This document shows, one piece after another, positions 35,557-38,554 of a stretch of DNA of 38,554 bases (within the stretch, counting starts at the first letter, position 1; each line of letters starts with the position of its first letter). The notes under the pieces are model-generated. The model searched no databases and had not been told where the DNA came from. It saw nothing but the letters and a program-made list of their open reading frames with translations. Origin of the DNA: Chloroflexota bacterium (lineage in GTDB: Bacteria > Chloroflexota > Dormibacteria > CF-121); NCBI GenBank assembly GCA_005882775.1, contig VBDY01000139.1, positions 1 through 38,554 on the forward strand, read 5' to 3'. The translations under genes were made by a program, and so were the position numbers.

Positions 35557-36466
35557 CGGCGGCTTGCGCCGGCGGTGACGGGATGGTGACGGACGGGGAG
35601 ATCTGCTTGTCCGGCCAGATCGGCTCGAGCACGTGCCACTGGTCCGGATACCTACTTATATAGCGTTCAAACGTCGCCAGGATCTGTTGCATGGCACTTC
35701 TGACGTCATTGTCATGGTTGTCACTGGGGGTCAGGAAGATGGGCGGCTCGCCGATCGCAATATAGCGGTCGTCAGGATCGCGCAGGCAGACGGCCGGCAG
35801 TATCGGAGCGCCGGTCTTCAGGGCCAGTTCCACCGGGCCGGTGGGAAAGGACGCCAGCCGGCCGAAGAAGGGGAACTGCCGGCCGGTCTTGAGGATGTCG
35901 CGGTCCATCGCCAGGACCACCAACCGGTGCTCCTTGAGCATCCGCAGGATGTCCCGCGCCCCCGTCCGGCTGAGCGGAACGATCTTCATGCCCATCCGCG
36001 AGCGAACCCGAAAGACGTGTTCGAATAGCCGCCGGGGTTCGATCTGTTCGACCATGATCCCGATCTCGCCGAACGAGGCCGCCCAGCTGGCTGCCGCCAG
36101 CTCCCAGGAACCCATGTGTGGTGCCACCACGATCACACCCTTGCCGGCCGCGATGGCGCGGTCCAGGTTCTCCCGCCCGATCGGGGTCAGCAGTGTGCCC
36201 AGTCTGACCCGGTCCATGCGCGGGATCTTGAAGAAATCGATCCAGGCTTTGGTGTAGTTCAGCCAGTTCTGCCAGGCGAGCTTGCGGATGGCCGGGCCGG
36301 CGAGCTCGGGACAGACGTGCTCCAGGTTGCGCTCCAGGGCTTTCCGCTGGCGGCCGAGCAGTGGGAATGCGAGGGTGCTGATCACCACGCCCAACGCGTA
36401 GGCGAGGCGCCGGGGCAACCGGGCGATGATGCCTTCGATCACCCGGAACCCGACGTAGGTGATCAT
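35546..36466 (-). CDS. LPLAT/HtrB-type acyltransferase (distal copy)
   Basis: VIVVAPHMGSWELAA (HxxxxE), VVLAMDRDILKTGRQFPFFGRLASFPTGPVELALKTGAPILPA. Confidence 0.9.
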   Translation of the reverse strand: MITYVGFRVIEGIIARLPRRLAYALGVVISTLAFPLLGRQRKALERNLEHVCPELAGPAIRKLAWQNWLNYTKAWIDFFKIPRMDRVRLGTLLTPIGRENLDRAIAAGKGVIVVAPHMGSWELAAASWAASFGEIGIMVEQIEPRRLFEHVFRVRSRMGMKIVPLSRTGARDILRMLKEHRLVVLAMDRDILKTGRQFPFFGRLASFPTGPVELALKTGAPILPAVCLRDPDDRYIAIGEPPIFLTPSDNHDNDVRSAMQQILATFERYISRYPDQWHVLEPIWPDKQISPSVTIPSPPAQAAVGE

Positions 36467-37374
36467 GAGGGATCTAGAGCTGGTTGCATCGGCGGGGGAC
36501 TGACCGGCCGCTGGTCGTTACGCCACACGCGCAGGAAGACCAGCCACTGGTCGGGTTCCCGCCGGATGATGCGCTCGAAAAACTGGACTATCCGCTCGGT
36601 GGTCACCTGGATGTCGTGCGCGGTGTCGCCGGTCCGGCTGACCTCGAGGGCGGCCTCGACCTCGGCCACGTACAGGTTGTCGGGCTGGCGCCGAAGCCAT
36701 ACCGGGATGATAGGAACACCCGTCTTGAGGGCGATCGCCGCCGGCCCGGCGGGAAGGGTGGCCGGCCGGTTGAAGAACGTCACATTTACGCCCCGGTCGC
36801 CGGTGTACAGGTCCGAGGCCAGGGCCACGAGCTCGTTACGGGCCAGCGCCTTGATGATGTTGCGCAGGCTCCCGGCCAGCGGTATGATCCCCATCCCGAT
36901 CCGTTTGCGGGATGTGATCACCAGGTCGTTGATCCCGCCGGCGCGGAGCTCGTTGACCACCGCGTTGATCGGGTATCCGTAAACCGCCGAGGCGGCGGCC
37001 AGCATGTCCCAGTTGCCGATATGGGCGGTCACCACGATGGCACCCTTGCCGCCGGCGAGGGCTCGGTCGATGTGCTCGATCCCTTCCGGCCGGACCATCC
37101 GCCGTATCTCCTCGGGGGATAGCGAGTACATCAGCATGAAGTCGGCGATCATCTTGAAATAGTTGCCGAAGGCGTGGCGGGCGGTCCGTTTCGCCAGCGG
37201 ATCGTTCCAGGGCACGCCCAGCACCTGGCCGTAGTTCTCGTAGGCGATCCGGCGCCGGCGCGGCATCAGATAAAAGGCGCAGCGGCCGGTCAGCGCCGCC
37301 AGCGGATAGCGCAGCCGTGGCGGCAGTGTCCGGATGATCCAGTTCCCCAGCCGAAACAGGGGCACCAGGATCAT
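36463..37374 (-). CDS. LPLAT/HtrB-type acyltransferase (proximal copy)
   Basis: [16 protein letters not shown] (HxxxxD), [45 protein letters not shown]. Confidence 0.9.
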   Translation of the reverse strand: MILVPLFRLGNWIIRTLPPRLRYPLAALTGRCAFYLMPRRRRIAYENYGQVLGVPWNDPLAKRTARHAFGNYFKMIADFMLMYSLSPEEIRRMVRPEGIEHIDRALAGGKGAIVVTAHIGNWDMLAAASAVYGYPINAVVNELRAGGINDLVITSRKRIGMGIIPLAGSLRNIIKALARNELVALASDLYTGDRGVNVTFFNRPATLPAGPAAIALKTGVPIIPVWLRRQPDNLYVAEVEAALEVSRTGDTAHDIQVTTERIVQFFERIIRREPDQWLVFLRVWRNDQRPVSPPPMQPALDPS

Positions 37375-38554
37375 CGGCGGTGGCCTGCCTCCTTGCTCGC
37401 GGTCGACGCCGGCACCGCGCCCGGGGCGGGCATTTCGCCGTTCAGCGTTGTCCCGGCTATGAAGGCCTCGGTCAGCCGGTGGGCCACCGAGTCCGTGTAC
37501 TGCGTGGGAGGTGATTTCATGAAGTAGGCCGACGGGCCGTCGAGCGCGCCGGCCAGCTTGCGGTCCAGGGCGAGCTTACAACAGCGGACGGCGTCGATCA
37601 CGACGCCGGCGCTATTCGGAGAGTCCCAGACCTCCAGCTTGAGCTCGACGTTGAGGGGCACATCCCCGAAGGAGCGGCCTTCCATGCGGATGTAGGCCCA
37701 CTTGCGGTCGCCCAACCAGGGCACATAGTCCGATGGCCCGATATGGATGTTGTCGTCGCCGATCTCTCGCTTGAGCTGCGACTTGACGCTGTTCGTCTTG
37801 GAGATCTTCTTGGAGGTCAGCCGCTCACGTTCGAGCATGTTCAGGAAGTCGGTGTTTCCGCCAAAGTTCAGCTGATAGGTCCGTTCCAGCCGGACGCCGC
37901 GGTCCTCGAACAGCCGGGTCAGGACCCGGTGCACGATGGTGGCGCCCACCTGGGACTTGATGTCGTCGCCGATGATCGGAATGCCACGCTTTTCGAAGCG
38001 GCCGCGCCAGTAAGGCTCGCGGGCAAGGAATACCGGCATGCAATTGACGAAGGCGCAGCCGGCGTCGAGGACCTGCTCGGCGTACCACTTCACGGCTTCC
38101 TCGCTGCCGACCGGAAGGTAGTTCACGACGACGTCGGTCCGGGTCTGTTTCAGGATGCCGACGATATCAGCGGTCGGCCCCGGGGCCTTGGTGATGATCT
38201 GTGAGAGGTACTTCCCCAGCCCGTCATGGGTCATGCCGCGCTCCACCTTGATACCCAGGTGAGGCACGTCGGCGAACTTAACGGTGTTGTTGTGTCCGGC
38301 GAAAATCGCGTCGGACAGGTCCTTGCCGACCTTGTCCTTGTCGATGTCGAATGCAGCGGAGAACTCGATGTCCCGGATGTGGTAGCCGCCCAGCTCGGCG
38401 TGCATGATTCCCGGGATCTCCGACCCGGGCTTGGCATCCCGGTAGTACTGCACTCCCTGCACCAGGGAGGACGCGCAGTTGCCCACCCCCAGGACAGCCA
38501 CCCGGACCTTGCGGCGGGACCGGGAATCAGGGCGCGCAGCCCGTTTCTTGACGG
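37371..38554 (-). CDS. ino1: myo-inositol-1(3)-phosphate synthase, actinobacterial Ino1-like (5' end at or beyond window edge)
   Basis: [123 protein letters not shown]. Frame stays open to the edge. Confidence 0.95.
   Translation of the reverse strand, partial: VKKRAARPDSRSRRKVRVAVLGVGNCASSLVQGVQYYRDAKPGSEIPGIMHAELGGYHIRDIEFSAAFDIDKDKVGKDLSDAIFAGHNNTVKFADVPHLGIKVERGMTHDGLGKYLSQIITKAPGPTADIVGILKQTRTDVVVNYLPVGSEEAVKWYAEQVLDAGCAFVNCMPVFLAREPYWRGRFEKRGIPIIGDDIKSQVGATIVHRVLTRLFEDRGVRLERTYQLNFGGNTDFLNMLERERLTSKKISKTNSVKSQLKREIGDDNIHIGPSDYVPWLGDRKWAYIRMEGRSFGDVPLNVELKLEVWDSPNSAGVVIDAVRCCKLALDRKLAGALDGPSAYFMKSPPTQYTDSVAHRLTEAFIAGTTLNGEMPAPGAVPASTASKEAGHRR

Noticed and set aside
1-38554. CRISPR array, prophage, transposon or defence island
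   Set aside because: No regularly spaced repeats, transposase, integrase, phage structural or defence-family motifs seen; content is housekeeping genes.

Overview
The window is a gene-dense, high-GC bacterial chromosomal segment with no rRNA, tRNA, CRISPR or transposase visible. It holds about 40 genes, mostly housekeeping or metabolic, many joined by ATGA/GTGA-type start-stop overlaps. Left to right: glycerate kinase C-terminus (partial); ECF-type sigma factor with a C-terminal HxxxCxxC zinc finger; SHOCT-like protein; two oligopeptide-type solute-binding lipoproteins (the second frameshifted); TldD/TldE; peptidase C26; GT51 transglycosylase; pdxS-pdxT-GNAT-R3H/AAA-tmk-darA-DUF554; MoxR-DUF58-transglutaminase; MBL hydrolase; selD; ECF sigma + DUF5667; lspA; GAF; M24 peptidase-MBL-BtuF-like; small hypotheticals; CoA-binding protein; Glu/Leu dehydrogenase + CsaA-like; class V aminotransferase + DUF2127; and a minus-strand operon resembling phosphatidylinositol mannoside (PIM) biosynthesis (Ino1, two acyltransferases, PHP, PimA-like GT4, PgsA1-like CDP-alcohol phosphotransferase). 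Main second-look items: (1) SelD appears to be a selenoprotein, with an in-frame TGA at 21854 in GAG-U-ACK; the ORF track truncates it. (2) Many starts have a TANNNT -10-like box 6-8 nt upstream, suggesting leaderless transcription, including four very compact divergent start pairs with face-to-face boxes. (3) The PIM-like operon includes ino1 and a PHP-domain gene, a candidate for a PI-phosphate phosphatase. (4) A hairpin-forming intergenic repeat lies just upstream of two promoters. All calls are from reading sequence and remembered family motifs; no searches were run.
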